The position numbers were made by a program, and so were the translations under genes. A DNA stretch of 64,000 bases, from contig NZ_CP102772.1 in the NCBI RefSeq assembly GCF_026020075.1, forward strand, positions 1,054,001-1,118,000, written 5' to 3'. The stretch is from Bosea sp. NBC_00550 (lineage in GTDB: Bacteria; Pseudomonadota; Alphaproteobacteria; Rhizobiales; Beijerinckiaceae). The notes under the pieces were generated by a model. It ran no database searches and was not told where the DNA came from. It worked only from the letters and a program-made list of their open reading frames with translations. This document shows positions 43,603-52,851 of the stretch, one piece after another (the first letter of the stretch is position 1; the number at the start of each line of letters is the position of its first letter).

Positions 43603-44411
43603 AAGGGCCGCTTCTCCGGGTGCGCGACCTGACCGCGACGGTAACGACACGGCGCGAGATCATACAGGCCGTGCGCGGCATCTCCTTCGACATCAACGCC
43701 GACGAGGCGGTCGGCTTCGTCGGCGAATCTGGCTGCGGCAAGAGCGTCACCGCCAAGGCCCTGATGCGGCTGGCACCCGAGGGTGCCTCGATCGGGCTCG
43801 GCGGCTCGGTCGCGTTCTGGGGGCAGGAGCTTCTCGGGCTGGGCGAGGAGGAGATGCGCGATTTGCGCGGCCGGCGCATCGCCATGGTCTTCCAGGACCC
43901 TATGACCTCGCTCAACCCGGTGATGAGCATCGGCGCGCAGATGGGCGACATGCTGCGCCGCCATCTCGGCTTGTCGGGCAAGGCAGCGCGCGAGCGCAGC
44001 GTCGAACTGCTCGATCTCGTCGGCATTCCCGATCCGGCTGGTCGCATCGAGGATTTTCCGCATCAGTTCTCGGGCGGACAGCGCCAGCGCGTGCTGATCG
44101 CCATCGCGATCTCCTGCGAGCCGGACTTGCTGATCGCCGACGAGCCGACCACGGCGCTCGACGTCACCGTGCAGGCGCAGATCCTGCGGCTCTTGCTGCG
44201 CCTCAGGGAAGAGCGCGGCATGGCGCTCATGCTGATCACCCATGATTTCGGGGTCGTTGCGGGCATGGTCGACCGCGTCAACGTGATGTACCGCGGCGAG
44301 ATCGTCGAGGCCGGACCGGTGGACGAGATCTTTGCAGCGCCGCAGCACGCCTATACCCGGGCTCTGCTCGATGCCGTGCCGCGCCTGCAGGATGCGAGGG
44401 CGGTCCGATGA
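43599..44411 (+). CDS. Dipeptide-type ABC ATPase (DppD-like)
   Basis: The 270-residue ATPase has Walker [21 protein letters not shown]-loop [20 protein letters not shown], signature [15 protein letters not shown] and Walker [21 protein letters not shown]. It lacks the roughly 50-residue C-terminal oligopeptide/iron-sulfur extension seen in many DppD proteins (it ends soon after [13 protein letters not shown]). It overlaps both neighbours by 4 bases. Confidence 0.92.
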   Translation: MKGPLLRVRDLTATVTTRREIIQAVRGISFDINADEAVGFVGESGCGKSVTAKALMRLAPEGASIGLGGSVAFWGQELLGLGEEEMRDLRGRRIAMVFQDPMTSLNPVMSIGAQMGDMLRRHLGLSGKAARERSVELLDLVGIPDPAGRIEDFPHQFSGGQRQRVLIAIAISCEPDLLIADEPTTALDVTVQAQILRLLLRLREERGMALMLITHDFGVVAGMVDRVNVMYRGEIVEAGPVDEIFAAPQHAYTRALLDAVPRLQDARAVR

Positions 44412-45412
44412 CCGCGGCACCCGGGCTTCGCGACCTGACTGGGGAGCTCTCGATCGAGCCCGTGCTGCAAGTCCGCGACCTCTCTGTGCAGTTTCCGGGA
44501 CGGCGCGGCGCGGCGCCGGTCACCGCCGTGGAGCGCCTCTCCTTCGATATCGCGCCGGGGCAGACGCTCGGTCTCGTCGGCCAGTCCGGCTCAGGCAAGA
44601 CGACGGCAGGCCGCGCCATCCTGCAACTCCAGAAGGCGAGCGGGGGCTCGGTCAGGCTGCTCGGGCAGGAGTTGACCACGATGCGCGCCGGCGAACTGCG
44701 CCGGATGCGCCGGCACATGCAGTTCGTCCTGCAGAACCCCTATTCGAGCCTGCATCCGCGCATGACCATCGGCCAGATCCTGAGCGAGCCCCTGCAGGTC
44801 CACCGCAGCGTACCGGCGAACCAGATGCGCGCGCGGGTCGCGGAGCTGCTGGAACTGGTGAACCTCGATCCGGCGATGGTGCGGCGCTATCCGCACGAAT
44901 TCTCCGGCGGGCAGCGGCAGCGTGTCGTCATCGCGCGGGCGCTGGCGGTCAATCCGGATTTCGTCGTCTGCGACGAGCCGGTCTCGGCACTCGACGTGCG
45001 CACGCAGGCGCAGATCGTCGCGCTCCTGCAATCGCTGCAGGAGAAGCTGGGGCTGTCCTATCTCTTCATCGCGCACGACCTCGCCATCGTCAGGGAGATG
45101 GCGCATCGGGTCGCCGTGATGTTCCGTGGCCGCATCGTCGAGATGGGTAGTGCGCGCCAAGTGTATGACAGCCCGGCTCATCCCTATACGCGATTGCTGC
45201 TCGACGCCGTGCCGGTGCCCGATCCTGCCCTTCAGCGCGAGCGTCTGAGGCGGGTCCCGCCGGATCTGCGCTTCCTCGAAGGCAATGGTGGTGGCTGCGT
45301 CCACGGGGTCGATCACAGTCGCGCCGGCACGCCCGAATGGCACGAGGTCTCGGAAGGGCATGGCGTCTCCTGCCGCTACTGGCCGGCGGCGAGAGCGCAG
45401 GCTGTTGCCTGA
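44408..45412 (+). CDS. Dipeptide-type ABC ATPase (DppF-like)
   Basis: The 334-residue ATPase has Walker A LVGQSGSGKTTAGRAILQL, Q-loop FVLQNPYSSLHPRMTIGQIL, signature [15 protein letters not shown], Walker B FVVCDEPVSALDVRTQAQIV and a C-terminal oligopeptide-transporter extension from about residue 270. With the DppD-like ATPase it energises the permeases. It may also serve the second, ATPase-less system at 47143-50550. Confidence 0.92.
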   Translation: MTAAPGLRDLTGELSIEPVLQVRDLSVQFPGRRGAAPVTAVERLSFDIAPGQTLGLVGQSGSGKTTAGRAILQLQKASGGSVRLLGQELTTMRAGELRRMRRHMQFVLQNPYSSLHPRMTIGQILSEPLQVHRSVPANQMRARVAELLELVNLDPAMVRRYPHEFSGGQRQRVVIARALAVNPDFVVCDEPVSALDVRTQAQIVALLQSLQEKLGLSYLFIAHDLAIVREMAHRVAVMFRGRIVEMGSARQVYDSPAHPYTRLLLDAVPVPDPALQRERLRRVPPDLRFLEGNGGGCVHGVDHSRAGTPEWHEVSEGHGVSCRYWPAARAQAVA

Positions 45413-45418
45413 CGTCAT

Positions 45419-45474
45419 GTTCCTTCAGGTGGAACGTTGAATCCTTGACGTGAAATAGTTGCCGCACCTACGCT
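45419..45474 (+). promoter_or_regulatory. Operator D and promoter of M81-3 and second dipeptide-type operon
   Basis: GTTCC-N7-GGAAC (45419-45435) is followed after 9 bp by TTGACG (45445-45450) and, 18 bp later, TACGCT (45469-45474). It begins 6 bp after the dppF-like stop, so a new transcript probably starts here. Start codon 45601 lies about 125 bp downstream. Confidence 0.65.
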
Positions 45475-45600
45475 TTTCGAAGATTTCGCGGGCTCGTCTG
45501 CTTCGTGACCGGGACCGGCGCAGCCGATGCCTGCAAGCTTCTGACAAGCCGTTCGCCCGGCGTGGCCCGGGTGCTCGAAGCCGCTATCCGGGAGGTCGCT

Positions 45601-47109
45601 GTGCGTCTGGCGTTGATCCACATCGTTCAGGAAACGAACGACTTCAATCCGGTGCTGACCACGCTCGATGATTTCGAGGCGTTCGGCCTCTATGAAGGCG
45701 AGGACATCGCCCGGCACTTCGGTGAGATCGGACAGATCGGCGGGCATTTCGCCGCGATCCGCGAATCCGGGCTCGATATCGAGACGGTCCCGATCATCCG
45801 GGCCTGGGCGGTGGCCGGCGGGCGCATCTCGCGCGAGGCCTTCGACTTCTTCCAGGCGAAGATCCGGGCCGGCCTCGAGAATGTCGGGCCGATCGACGGG
45901 CTGGTGCTGCACCTGCACGGCGCCTGCGCGGCGGAGGGGGTAGACGATGTCGAGGGTGAACAGGCGGAGCTTTGCCGCCAGATCCTCGGGCCGGACGTGC
46001 CCATCCTGCTCGGGCTCGATCACCACGCCAATGTCACCCACAAGATCATGGCCAACTGCACGGCCATCGTCGGCCACCGCACCCAGCCGCATGACGTGTT
46101 CGACACCGGCAAGGTCGGGACCGAGGTGCTGCTGCGCATCCTGACCGGCAAGCTCAAGCCCGTCATGGCCTGGCGCAAGATCCCGCTGCTCTCGCATCAG
46201 GAGCAGTTCCTGACCTCGAAAGGGCCGATGAAGATCTGGTTCGACCGGGCGCGGGCACTGGAGGCCGACCGCCGCGTGCTGCAGGCCTCGAACTATCCGA
46301 TGCAGCCCTGGCTCGATGTCGCAGAGGGCGGGTGGTCGACGATCGTCGTCACCGATGGCGATAAGGCTTTGGCCGAGACGCTGGCGGACGAGCTAGCCGA
46401 CCTCGCCTGGTCGATGCGCGATGACTTCCAGATTCGTGAAGCCGTCTCGGTCGATGACGCCGTGCGCAAGGCCGATGCGGCCGAGCGCGGCATGGTCGTG
46501 GTCAGCGATACCGGCGATACCGTCTTCGGCGGCGCGGCCGGCGACAGCAACCTGCTGCTCGAAGCGATGCTGCGGCTCGGCATCAGGAGCAAGGCGCTGA
46601 TCCCGCTGATCTCGCCCAAGGCCGTCGCGACGCTGACCGCGGCGGGCGAGGGCGCCGAGGTGACCCTGCCGCTCGGCGGCGATGCGGCGACCGCCTTCTT
46701 CAAGCCGCTGACGGTGACGGGCAGGGTGCGGAAGCTCGGAGGCGGGTCGATCCCGCTGAACTTCAATCATCAGCCCGAGGTCGACATGGGCCGGGTCGCC
46801 GTCTTCGATGTCGGGCCGGTGACGCTCCTGATCTCGGAATTGCGCGGCGTCGCGGGCAATGTGCCCGACGTTTACGAGGCCTTCGGCATCGACCTCTCCG
46901 ACTACAAGATGGCCGTGCTCAAGACGGCCTCGAACTTCCAGTATTTCGACCGTATCGCCTCCGGCCTCGTGCGTGCCGACACGCGCGGGCCGGGACAGTC
47001 GGATGTGTTCACCCTGCCGTGGCAGCGGATTCCGCGCCCGGTCTATCCGTTGGAGACAATAAGCGACTGGCGGGCGCATTCGTCCCAGCCGGGAGCGGGG
47101 ACGAGCTGA
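45601..47109 (+). CDS. M81-family (MlrC-like) metallopeptidase 3
   Basis: The 502-residue protein is the third M81 homologue. Candidate metal ligands are E11 (IVQETNDFN), H106 (LHLHGACA), D140 and H142 (GLDHHANVTH) and H164 (TQPHDVFDTGKVG), spaced as in the other two. In place of the NPGGG block it has DTGDTVFGGAAGDSNLLLEAM. This divergence suggests a different substrate from copies 1 and 2. Start GTG 45601 has GGGAGG 5 bases upstream; the frame extends to 45505. It is followed by a family-5 binding protein. Confidence 0.9.
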   Translation: MRLALIHIVQETNDFNPVLTTLDDFEAFGLYEGEDIARHFGEIGQIGGHFAAIRESGLDIETVPIIRAWAVAGGRISREAFDFFQAKIRAGLENVGPIDGLVLHLHGACAAEGVDDVEGEQAELCRQILGPDVPILLGLDHHANVTHKIMANCTAIVGHRTQPHDVFDTGKVGTEVLLRILTGKLKPVMAWRKIPLLSHQEQFLTSKGPMKIWFDRARALEADRRVLQASNYPMQPWLDVAEGGWSTIVVTDGDKALAETLADELADLAWSMRDDFQIREAVSVDDAVRKADAAERGMVVVSDTGDTVFGGAAGDSNLLLEAMLRLGIRSKALIPLISPKAVATLTAAGEGAEVTLPLGGDAATAFFKPLTVTGRVRKLGGGSIPLNFNHQPEVDMGRVAVFDVGPVTLLISELRGVAGNVPDVYEAFGIDLSDYKMAVLKTASNFQYFDRIASGLVRADTRGPGQSDVFTLPWQRIPRPVYPLETISDWRAHSSQPGAGTS

Positions 47110-47142
47110 CGCGAAACCGAAGCACAACAAGAGGGGAAAGCG

Positions 47143-48684
47143 ATGACAAAGCTGTCGCGACGTCAAATCTGCATGACCGGCCTTGCCCTTGCGGGGGCGG
47201 CCCCGCTGCTGGCGGCCTTGCCGGCTTCCGCCCAGCAGCTCAAGGGCGGCACTCTGCGTGTCGCCGTGCTGAACGAGCTGGCGAACTATGATCCGCAGCA
47301 GCTCTCCACGGTCAATTTCCATGTCATCAAGAACCTCTACGACAGCCTGATCGAGTACACGCCGGAGGGGAAGCCGGAGCCGAGCCTGGCGACCGGGTGG
47401 ATAATCGCGCCGGACAAGACGTCGGTGACGCTGAAGCTGCGCGACGGCGTGACCTTCCATAGCGGCACGCCGTTCAAGTCCGACTCCGTGGTCGCCACCC
47501 TGCAGAAGGGCGCCGATCCCAAGCGCGGCAAGAACGTCTTTTCGACCATGGCGATCGTGAAGGATTGGTCGGCGCCGGACGAGCGCACGGTCACGATCAA
47601 CTTCAAGGCGCCGGTGCCGGACCGGCAGATTCTAGACCTCCTGCAGTTCCTGATCCCGATTGACCCAAAAGGCATCGACACGGTCGAGACAGTTCCGGCC
47701 GGCACCGGCCCGTACACGCTGGTGAGCCGTGCGGTCGGGCAGGGGCTCGTTCTCAAGGCCAACCCGAAATACTGGCGCGAGAAGCAGCCGATCGCGCAGG
47801 ACCTCGTCTTCACCGTCTTCAGCGAGGATGCGGCGGCGACCGCGGCGCTGGAGTCGGGCGCCGTCGACATCGTCTACAACGGCTCTTCGCGCAGCGCGGT
47901 CAGGCTCAAGGGCGCCGGCTATCAGGTCTTCGCCGGCCCCGGCCAGCTCGTCCAGGTCTTCCGGATCAACTCGACGCGCGTTCCCTTCCGCAACAAGTCG
48001 TTCCGGCAGGCCTTCAATTATCTGATGGACCGCGGCAGCATCCTGCGCGTCGGTTATGCCGGCATGGGGCAGGTGGTCGCCTTGCCCTGGGCGCCGGCGA
48101 GCCCGGCCTTCGATGCCAGCTACATCAAGACCTACTCCTTCGATCTCGACAAGGCGAAGAAGCTGCTCGCGGCCTCCGGTCTTTCGGCGGACGAGATGAA
48201 GGGCTGGAAGATCCTGGTGGACGGCAGCAACGAGGCTTCCGTGACGATCAGCCAGATCGTCCAGGGCTCGCTCGCCAAGGCCGGTATCCCGATCGAACTC
48301 GATATGCGGCAGGGCGCGGAATACGTCACGGCGCTGCTCGGCGGCGATTTCGCCGCGACTTTCGGCGCTGTCGGCAACGTCCAGAAGTTCCCGTCGCGGG
48401 TCACGACCAACTCGATCTACCGGACGTCGCAGAACCCGGTCCTCAAGGACCCCCACCCGCACCCGGACTATGTCGCCGCGATCGCCAAGGTCGACGGTGC
48501 CGCGGGCGGAGAGGCCGAGGTCAAGGCCGCCTACGACAACCTCAACCGGGTCATGGTGGACGAGGCTTTCGCGATCCCGACCAACTCTTACGATGTCGGC
48601 CTGATCGCCGCCTCGGAGAAGATCGGCGGGGTTACGCTCGACATCGACAACCTGTTCGTCGCGCGCACCATCGGGTTCAAGTGA
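47143..48684 (+). CDS. Family-5 (dipeptide-type) ABC substrate-binding protein 2
   Basis: The 513-residue protein has a Tat-like signal (LSRRQICMTGLALAGAAPLL) and the SBP_bac_5 fold: GGTLRVAVLNELANYDPQQL, NLYDSLIEYTPEGKPEPSLA, VTLKLRDGVTFHSGTPF and RVPFRNKSFRQAFNYLMDR. GAGGGGAAAG precedes ATG 47143. It lies 33 bp after M81-3, so the peptidase and this binding protein are probably one transcript. Confidence 0.92.
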   Translation: MTKLSRRQICMTGLALAGAAPLLAALPASAQQLKGGTLRVAVLNELANYDPQQLSTVNFHVIKNLYDSLIEYTPEGKPEPSLATGWIIAPDKTSVTLKLRDGVTFHSGTPFKSDSVVATLQKGADPKRGKNVFSTMAIVKDWSAPDERTVTINFKAPVPDRQILDLLQFLIPIDPKGIDTVETVPAGTGPYTLVSRAVGQGLVLKANPKYWREKQPIAQDLVFTVFSEDAAATAALESGAVDIVYNGSSRSAVRLKGAGYQVFAGPGQLVQVFRINSTRVPFRNKSFRQAFNYLMDRGSILRVGYAGMGQVVALPWAPASPAFDASYIKTYSFDLDKAKKLLAASGLSADEMKGWKILVDGSNEASVTISQIVQGSLAKAGIPIELDMRQGAEYVTALLGGDFAATFGAVGNVQKFPSRVTTNSIYRTSQNPVLKDPHPHPDYVAAIAKVDGAAGGEAEVKAAYDNLNRVMVDEAFAIPTNSYDVGLIAASEKIGGVTLDIDNLFVARTIGFK

Positions 48685-48727
48685 TGCGGCTGGCGGAAAC
48701 GCGGCGGCGCCTCATCGGCGCCGCCTG

Positions 48728-49606
48728 ATGCGGGAGAGCCTGGCCTCGCTCGGGCGCGTGCTGCGCCGGCTGCTGGCCCGGCGTGGCGCGGCGCTGAGCC
48801 TCGCCTTCCTCGCCCTGGTCGCGCTCACGGCGATCTTCGCGGGCATGCTGCCGCTTGACCCGCTGAGGCAGAGCATCGCGGATTCGCTGCAGCCGCCTTC
48901 GCCGGAATACTGGTTCGGCACCGACGAACTCGGCCGGGATATTCTCGCCCGCGTCGTCTATGGCGCGCGAACCTCGCTGGTCACGGCCTTCGGCGCGGTC
49001 CTCATCGCGGCGCTGATCGGCGTGCCCGTCGGGCTCATCGCCGGCTTCTACGGCGACTGGCGGGACTCGCTCCTGATGCGCTGCATCGACGTGCTGCTCG
49101 CCCTGCCGAACATCCTCTTCGCCATGGCGCTGATCGCGGTGCTCGGACGCAGCCAGGGGGCGGCGCTGATCGCGGTCGGCGTCGCCGGCATTCCCGGTTT
49201 CGCGCGCATCGCGCGGGCGCAGGTCATGGCACTGCGCCAGCTCGATTTCGTCATGGCGGTGCGCGGCTTCGGCGGGCGCCCCGGCTACATCATGTTCCGA
49301 ACGATCCTGCCCAACGCCTTGAGCCCATTGGTAGTTCAGGCGATCGTGCTCGCCTCGATCGCGATCCTGCTCGAGGCGGCGCTCGCCTTCCTCGGAGTCG
49401 GCGTGCCGCCGCCAACACCGAGCTGGGGCGAGATGCTGCGCACCGGCAAGTCCTATCTCTACGAGGCTCCCACCTATGCGGTGCTGCCCGGCCTCGTCCT
49501 GACACTGACGATCCTGTCCTTCGACACGATCGGCCGGGCCCTGACCTCGCTGCTCGACCGCAACGAGACCGACGCCTCCGGCGAGACGATCGGGGCCAGG
49601 CGATGA
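48728..49606 (+). CDS. Dipeptide-type ABC permease (DppC-like) 2
   Basis: The 292-residue permease has YWFGTDELGRDILARVVYGA, RTSLVTAFGAVLIAALIGVP, a variant EAA loop (VMAVRGFGGRPGYIMFRTIL) and LAFLGVGVPPPTPSWGEML. It precedes its DppB partner, the reverse of the usual order. Its stop overlaps that gene by 4 bases. Confidence 0.92.
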   Translation: MRESLASLGRVLRRLLARRGAALSLAFLALVALTAIFAGMLPLDPLRQSIADSLQPPSPEYWFGTDELGRDILARVVYGARTSLVTAFGAVLIAALIGVPVGLIAGFYGDWRDSLLMRCIDVLLALPNILFAMALIAVLGRSQGAALIAVGVAGIPGFARIARAQVMALRQLDFVMAVRGFGGRPGYIMFRTILPNALSPLVVQAIVLASIAILLEAALAFLGVGVPPPTPSWGEMLRTGKSYLYEAPTYAVLPGLVLTLTILSFDTIGRALTSLLDRNETDASGETIGARR

Positions 49607-50550
49607 CGGCCTATATCCTGCGCCGCCTCCTGCAGATGCTGCCCGTGCTGCTGGCCGCCTCGTTTGCGATCTTCGCGATGATTTATGCGGTGCCAGGCGG
49701 GCCGGTCGCGGTCATCGTCGGAGAGAATGCGGGGCCGGAGGAGATCGCTGCGGCCATCCAGCGCTACGGGCTCGACCGCCCGATGGTCGTGCAGTATCTC
49801 GACTGGCTCGGCCGGGCGCTGACCGGCGATTTCGGCCTGTCGCTGCATAGCCGCCAGCCGGTGCTACAACTGATCGGCGAACGGCTGCCGGCGACACTGC
49901 AATTGGCGCTGGCGGCGATCGTCGTGGCCCTGGCGATCGGCATCCCCGTGGCGATCGCGAGCGCGGTCCGGCCGAATTCCTGGCTCGACCGGCTGCTCAG
50001 CGGCTGGAGCGCATTGGCGCTGGGCGTACCGACCTTCTGGCTCGGCATCCTGCTGATCCTGCTCTTCGCCGTGGAGTTGCGCTGGCTGCCCTCGGCCTCG
50101 CGCCATGTGCCGCTCTGGGAGTCTCCGGCTGACGCGCTGCGCAGCCTGGCGCTGCCGGCGATCACGCTCGGCACCTATGTCTCGGGCATCCTGGCGCGGT
50201 TCCTGCGGGCTTCGTTGATCGGCGAGGCGCGGGCCGACTATGTCCGCACCGCCCGCGCCAAGGGTGTGCCGGAAAGCCGCATCGTCGGGCTGCACATCAT
50301 GCGCAATGCGCTTTTGCCCTTCGTCACCATCGTCGGCTTGATGATGGCGAATTTCATCGGCGGGGCGGTGGTGACGGAGGCGGTCTTCACCTATCCGGGG
50401 CTGGGGCGCCTGCTGATCCAGGCGATCAGCACGCGCGACTATCCCCTGATCCAGGGTTGCATCCTGGTGATCCTGATCGCCTACATGCTGATCAACCTGA
50501 CGGTCGACGTGCTCTATGCCTGGATCGACCCGCGGATCGAATATCGATGA
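49603..50550 (+). CDS. Dipeptide-type ABC permease (DppB-like) 2
   Basis: The 315-residue permease has YILRRLLQMLPVLLAASFAI, YGLDRPMVVQYLDWLGRAL, GDFGLSLHSRQPV, an EAA loop (VRTARAKGVPESRIVGLHIM) and VTEAVFTYPGLGRLLIQAIS. No ATPase gene follows; the next gene is a convergent IclR regulator 8 bp away. Confidence 0.92.
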   Translation: MTAYILRRLLQMLPVLLAASFAIFAMIYAVPGGPVAVIVGENAGPEEIAAAIQRYGLDRPMVVQYLDWLGRALTGDFGLSLHSRQPVLQLIGERLPATLQLALAAIVVALAIGIPVAIASAVRPNSWLDRLLSGWSALALGVPTFWLGILLILLFAVELRWLPSASRHVPLWESPADALRSLALPAITLGTYVSGILARFLRASLIGEARADYVRTARAKGVPESRIVGLHIMRNALLPFVTIVGLMMANFIGGAVVTEAVFTYPGLGRLLIQAISTRDYPLIQGCILVILIAYMLINLTVDVLYAWIDPRIEYR

Positions 50551-50558
50551 ACGGGGCT

Positions 50559-51350
50559 TCAGCGCGCAGCGGCCGGCGGATGCGAACCGAGCCGGGTCGA
50601 GATGCCGGCAGCAACCTCGCGCAGACGCGTCCCGACCTTCGCCGCCAGCGAATGCGGCATGCGCATCAGGGGGGCGGAGACGCTGAGCGCCGCGACGGGA
50701 TAGCCGTCCTCGTCGAGGATCGGCACGCCGACACACATGGCGCCGTCCTCGTTCTCGCCCATTTCGGTGGCATAGCCGGTCCGCGCCACCTGACGGAGCT
50801 GGCGCTCGATCTCCTCGCGCTCCAGCAAGGTGCGCCCGGTGCGCTCTGTCAGGGGCAGGTCGAGCTGGCGCTGACGTTCGGCTTCGGGGAGGAAGGCCAG
50901 GATCGCCTTGCCGAGCGCGGTCGAATGCATCGGATGGCTTTCGCCGATGCGCGCCTGCATCCGCAGCGAACGATTGGCCTCGATCAGGTCGATATAAACG
51001 ACCGTGCCGTTGCCCTTCACGGCCAGGTTCACCGTCTCGTTGAATTCGTGCATCAGCTCGATCATGGCCGGGCGCGCAAGCTCGCGGACCTTGCTGACGC
51101 TGGCATCGGCACGGGCGATGGCGCGCAGCTGGGGGCCGAGATTGTAGCGGTCGGTAGCTCGGTTGTGGTCGAGAAAGCCGGCGGCGGTGAGCGTCTGCAG
51201 ATAGCGGAAGGTGGTCGTCTTCGGAATCCGCAGCTCCTTGCTGACGGCTGTGAGCGCGATCTCGTGCCCGTGGCGGGCCACCAGTTCCAGCACCTTCAGC
51301 GCCTTCATCACCGGCTGCACGACGTAGGGGTTGTCGGGTTTCCTGGTCAT
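50559..51350 (-). CDS. IclR-family transcriptional regulator of the peptide island
   Basis: The 263-residue protein has a winged helix (residues 10-70: VMKALKVLELVARHGHEIAL, LRIPKTTTFRYLQTLTAAGF) and an IclR effector domain (about 85-250, with HPMHSTALGKAILAFLPEAE and MGENEDGAMCVGVPILDEDG). It is divergent from the aminotransferase gene and an operator-like site (51402-51418) lies between them. Its central position among genes with the same palindrome makes it the best candidate for the island regulator. The operator location upstream of -35 would fit an activator. Confidence 0.9.
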   Translation of the reverse strand: MTRKPDNPYVVQPVMKALKVLELVARHGHEIALTAVSKELRIPKTTTFRYLQTLTAAGFLDHNRATDRYNLGPQLRAIARADASVSKVRELARPAMIELMHEFNETVNLAVKGNGTVVYIDLIEANRSLRMQARIGESHPMHSTALGKAILAFLPEAERQRQLDLPLTERTGRTLLEREEIERQLRQVARTGYATEMGENEDGAMCVGVPILDEDGYPVAALSVSAPLMRMPHSLAAKVGTRLREVAAGISTRLGSHPPAAAR

Positions 51351-51401
51351 GGCCGCTCCGGTCGTCCAGCTCGATCAGCTTCGCATAGCCAGCCCGACGG
51401 A

Positions 51402-51433
51402 ATTCCGCAAGACGAAACCAGCGTTCCTTTACG
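51402..51433 (+). promoter_or_regulatory. Operator E between the IclR gene and the aminotransferase
   Basis: ATTCC-N7-GAAAC (51402-51418) differs from the consensus at one position. TTTACG, a -35-like hexamer, starts after exactly 9 bp (51428-51433), pointing to the aminotransferase start at 51485. No clear -10 is seen. Confidence 0.5.
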
Positions 51434-51484
51434 CGGTGCGGAGGGTCTGGTCTGGTCGGGGCAATAGCAGCGGAGGCAACGCAC

Positions 51485-52816
51485 GTGGCAGGCAACGGCA
51501 CACAGCAGTCCGAGACACTGCGCTTCGAGGAATCGGCCCGTCAGGTCGCGGCGAACGCCCGTTTCGTCGCGGGTGGCGTGAACAGCAATTTCCGGCTCGG
51601 CATGGCACCGGGGCCGCTCGTCTTCGAGCGCGGCGAGGGCGCCTATCTGATCGATGTCGATGGCAATCGGATCATCGATTATTACTGCGGCATGGGCGCG
51701 ACCGTGCTTGGCCACTCGCCCAAGGCCGTGATCGAGGCGGCCCAGCGTCAGGCGGAGAAGGGCATCCTCTTCGCCGGGCAGGCGCCGATCGAATATGAAG
51801 CCGCCAAGCTGATCTGCGAGCGCATCCCCTCGGCGGAGCGGCTGCGCTTCGGCTCCTCCGGCTCGGAGGTGGCGCAGGCGGCGATGCGGCTGGTGCGTGC
51901 GGCCACAGGCAAGCGGACCATCGTCAAGTTCGAGGGGCATTATCACGGCTGGTTCGACAACATCCTGTGGTCGACGGCGCCGGGGCTGAACGCGGCCGGG
52001 CCAGACGAGGCGCCGACGCCGGTGATCGGCAGCAAGGGGCAGGACCCGGAGGCGGGCGAGGGGCTCTCGATCCTCGGCTGGAACGACCTCGCGGCGCTGG
52101 AGGCGCGGCTGGCCAAGGGCGACGTCGCCGCCGTGCTGATGGAACCGGCGATGTGCAACCAGGGTGCCATCGCGCCCGCGCCCGGCTATCTCGAGGGTGC
52201 GCTCGCCGCCTGCCGCAGGCATGGCGCGCTATTGATCTTCGACGAGGTCATCACCGGCTTTCGCCTCGGCCGCGGCGGGGCGCAGGAGCGCTTCGGCGTG
52301 ACGCCGGACCTCACCATCATGGCGAAGGCGATCGCCAACGGCTTTCCGGTCGCGGCGATCGCCGGTCGCGCGGAGCTTGTCGATATGTTCGCAGATGGCG
52401 TGCTGCATGGCGGCACCTTCAATGCGCAGCCGATCGCCATGGCAGCGATGGTCGCAACCCAGAAGGCGCTGACGCCGGAGCACTACGAGCGCAGCTCCGC
52501 CCATGGTCAGCGCCTGCAGGACGGCATCCGCAAGATCCTGGCCGAGGAGGGCATCAAGGCGCAGGTCGCGGGCTTCCCGCTGATGTTCCATGTCGCCTTT
52601 GGGCTCGATGCGCCGGCACGGAACTATCGCGATGTCGCCCGCTCGGACAAGGCGGCCTACAGCCGCTTCGCCCATGCGCTGCTCAAGCGCGGCGTTCGCG
52701 TGCTGGAACGCGGCGCCTGGTTCGTTTCGTCGGAGCATGACGCAGCGATCGTCGATCGAACCTTGGACGCGGTCCGGGCGGCAGCGCGCGAAGTCGCTGC
52801 CCCTCGACCGGCTTGA
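51485..52816 (+). CDS. Class III PLP aminotransferase (glutamate-1-semialdehyde aminomutase-like)
   Basis: The 443-residue protein is a class III aminotransferase: YLIDVDGNRIIDYYCGMGAT, SGSEVAQAAMRLVRAATGK, KFEGHYHGWFD, LIFDEVITGFRLGRGGAQE (D253) and the PLP lysine K281 in TIMAKAIANGFPVAA. The GHYHGW motif marks the GSA-aminomutase/beta-amino-acid transaminase subgroup. As heme genes are absent and peptidases surround it, catabolic transamination (possibly of a beta- or omega-amino acid) is more likely than heme synthesis; that is an inference. GTG 51485 has CGGAGG 10 bases upstream. Confidence 0.85.
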   Translation: MAGNGTQQSETLRFEESARQVAANARFVAGGVNSNFRLGMAPGPLVFERGEGAYLIDVDGNRIIDYYCGMGATVLGHSPKAVIEAAQRQAEKGILFAGQAPIEYEAAKLICERIPSAERLRFGSSGSEVAQAAMRLVRAATGKRTIVKFEGHYHGWFDNILWSTAPGLNAAGPDEAPTPVIGSKGQDPEAGEGLSILGWNDLAALEARLAKGDVAAVLMEPAMCNQGAIAPAPGYLEGALAACRRHGALLIFDEVITGFRLGRGGAQERFGVTPDLTIMAKAIANGFPVAAIAGRAELVDMFADGVLHGGTFNAQPIAMAAMVATQKALTPEHYERSSAHGQRLQDGIRKILAEEGIKAQVAGFPLMFHVAFGLDAPARNYRDVARSDKAAYSRFAHALLKRGVRVLERGAWFVSSEHDAAIVDRTLDAVRAAAREVAAPRPA

Positions 52817-52851
52817 TGCCGGGGCGCTGTCGGCCAGCCGCCATCGCAATG

